64,000 nucleotides of DNA from Flavobacterium lipolyticum (GTDB taxonomy: Bacteria; Bacteroidota; Bacteroidia; Flavobacteriales; Flavobacteriaceae), in NCBI RefSeq assembly GCF_020905335.1, contig NZ_JAJJMN010000001.1, forward strand, positions 434,001 to 498,000. The letters run 5' to 3'. Every line of letters starts with the position of its first letter. The first letter of the stretch is position 1. Below, one piece after another: positions 63,545 through 64,000 of this stretch. Below the pieces are notes generated by a model. It was not told the DNA's origin and made no database searches. It worked only from the letters and a program-made list of their open reading frames with translations. A program made the position numbers and the translations under genes.

Positions 63545-64000
63545 ATGAATTCTTTTACCACTACATCAGAATTGAATCCAAAATCGGCCTTTTTCTTAGT
63601 CGATTTTTACAACCTATTTTTTAGTCGAAATCTCATTTATCCGACATTCAAATTCATTGCAGTTGTCTTATTACTTTCGGGCTGTACTTCTTCTTCAAAA
63701 AATAAAACAGCAGATTTAAGCGAAGCAAAAAAAGCAATACAGGAAAGCAATGCCATTTATTTTGATTCTTTTAAAAATAATGATCCCTCCCTATTCATAG
63801 ACCGATATGCTGAAGATGCTTCTATCTTACTCCCGAACGCACCACAAATTTATGGAAAAGAAGGTGCTGCCAAATTTTTCAGAAAAGCTTATGATGAATA
63901 TGGTCTAAGAGGCGGAAAGTTTATTACCACAGCAGTATACGGTGACGGTGTAGAGTATGTTACCGAAGAAGGTTTGTGGCAATCCTTAAACTCCAAAGGT
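63545..64000 (+). CDS. NTF2/SnoaL-like lipoprotein (partial, cut by window end)
   Basis: The frame is open to the window edge (152 codons seen). A long polar N-terminus of about 35 residues leads to a hydrophobic segment and lipobox LLLSGC; the distance is unusual, so the true start could be later at a non-ATG codon. The body (AIQESNAIYFDSFKNNDPSL, YAEDASILLPNAPQIYGKEG) is characteristic of DUF4440/SnoaL-like NTF2-fold proteins, which bind small ligands. The 3' end is missing. Confidence 0.7.
   Translation, partial: MNSFTTTSELNPKSAFFLVDFYNLFFSRNLIYPTFKFIAVVLLLSGCTSSSKNKTADLSEAKKAIQESNAIYFDSFKNNDPSLFIDRYAEDASILLPNAPQIYGKEGAAKFFRKAYDEYGLRGGKFITTAVYGDGVEYVTEEGLWQSLNSKG

Overview
The window looks like a chromosomal segment of a Flavobacterium-like Bacteroidota. 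The evidence is AT-rich intergenic DNA, TAnnTTTG-type -7 promoter boxes, lipoproteins with an acidic stretch after the lipobox cysteine, a hybrid two-component system of the polysaccharide-utilisation type, a glucosamine-6-phosphate deaminase fused to a PIG-L domain, and repeat families familiar from Flavobacterium genomes. I saw no tRNA, rRNA or CRISPR array.

Region 1 (1-11.6 kb) is a glycan-use locus on the + strand: the tail of one heparinase-like protein, a complete paralogue, a hybrid two-component sensor/regulator, a DUF4861 protein, an SDR oxidoreductase and the NagB/PIG-L fusion. Together they suggest use of a uronate- and perhaps amino-sugar-containing polymer. Region 2 (11.6-24.2 kb) is mixed: a palindromic repeat cluster, an AraC regulator, an NmrA-like protein, an MFS pump with a TetR regulator, two surface lipoproteins (one with a full metzincin zinc motif), a 131-bp tandem repeat with six copies, a processive glycosyltransferase, and a RhuM gene between two copies of a repeat.

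Region 3 (24.2-41.3 kb) is the richest. On the - strand is a bacteriocin-like locus: a C39-peptidase ABC exporter, its HlyD adaptor, three double-glycine-leader peptides, four further tiny membrane peptides, a CPBP-family protein and an ABC-2-type exporter. None of the small peptide genes exceeds 60 codons. The leader/promoter/regulator module is duplicated; one copy of the TPR-AraC regulator has decayed and the other is intact. Directly downstream of the intact regulator, on the + strand, is a second peptide system: a GGG-leader precursor, two tandem lipoprotein subtilases and a split class-I lanthipeptide dehydratase, with no LanC cyclase in view.

Region 4 (41.3-60.8 kb) holds an antiporter, an MscS channel, and two paralogous signalling loci about 12 kb apart. 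Each has a divergent membrane protein, a leader with several matching stems (including a potential pseudoknot with compensatory changes), a tiny ADGPGD lipoprotein and a TPR histidine kinase whose start codon lies in a hairpin loop. Only the first locus has a response regulator. Just downstream, three operons share an upstream CCGTAAAA box placed exactly 29 bp before a TAnnTTTG box. They encode small secreted proteins, a TerB-like/coiled-coil/vWA-like set and a restriction-like nuclease, and may form the regulon of this system. A GH1 beta-glucosidase follows. Region 5 (60.8-64 kb) has a nucleotidase, a DeoR regulator with a cluster of TTGCAA sites, an AraC regulator whose 3' end is tandemly duplicated, and the start of an NTF2-like lipoprotein cut by the window edge.
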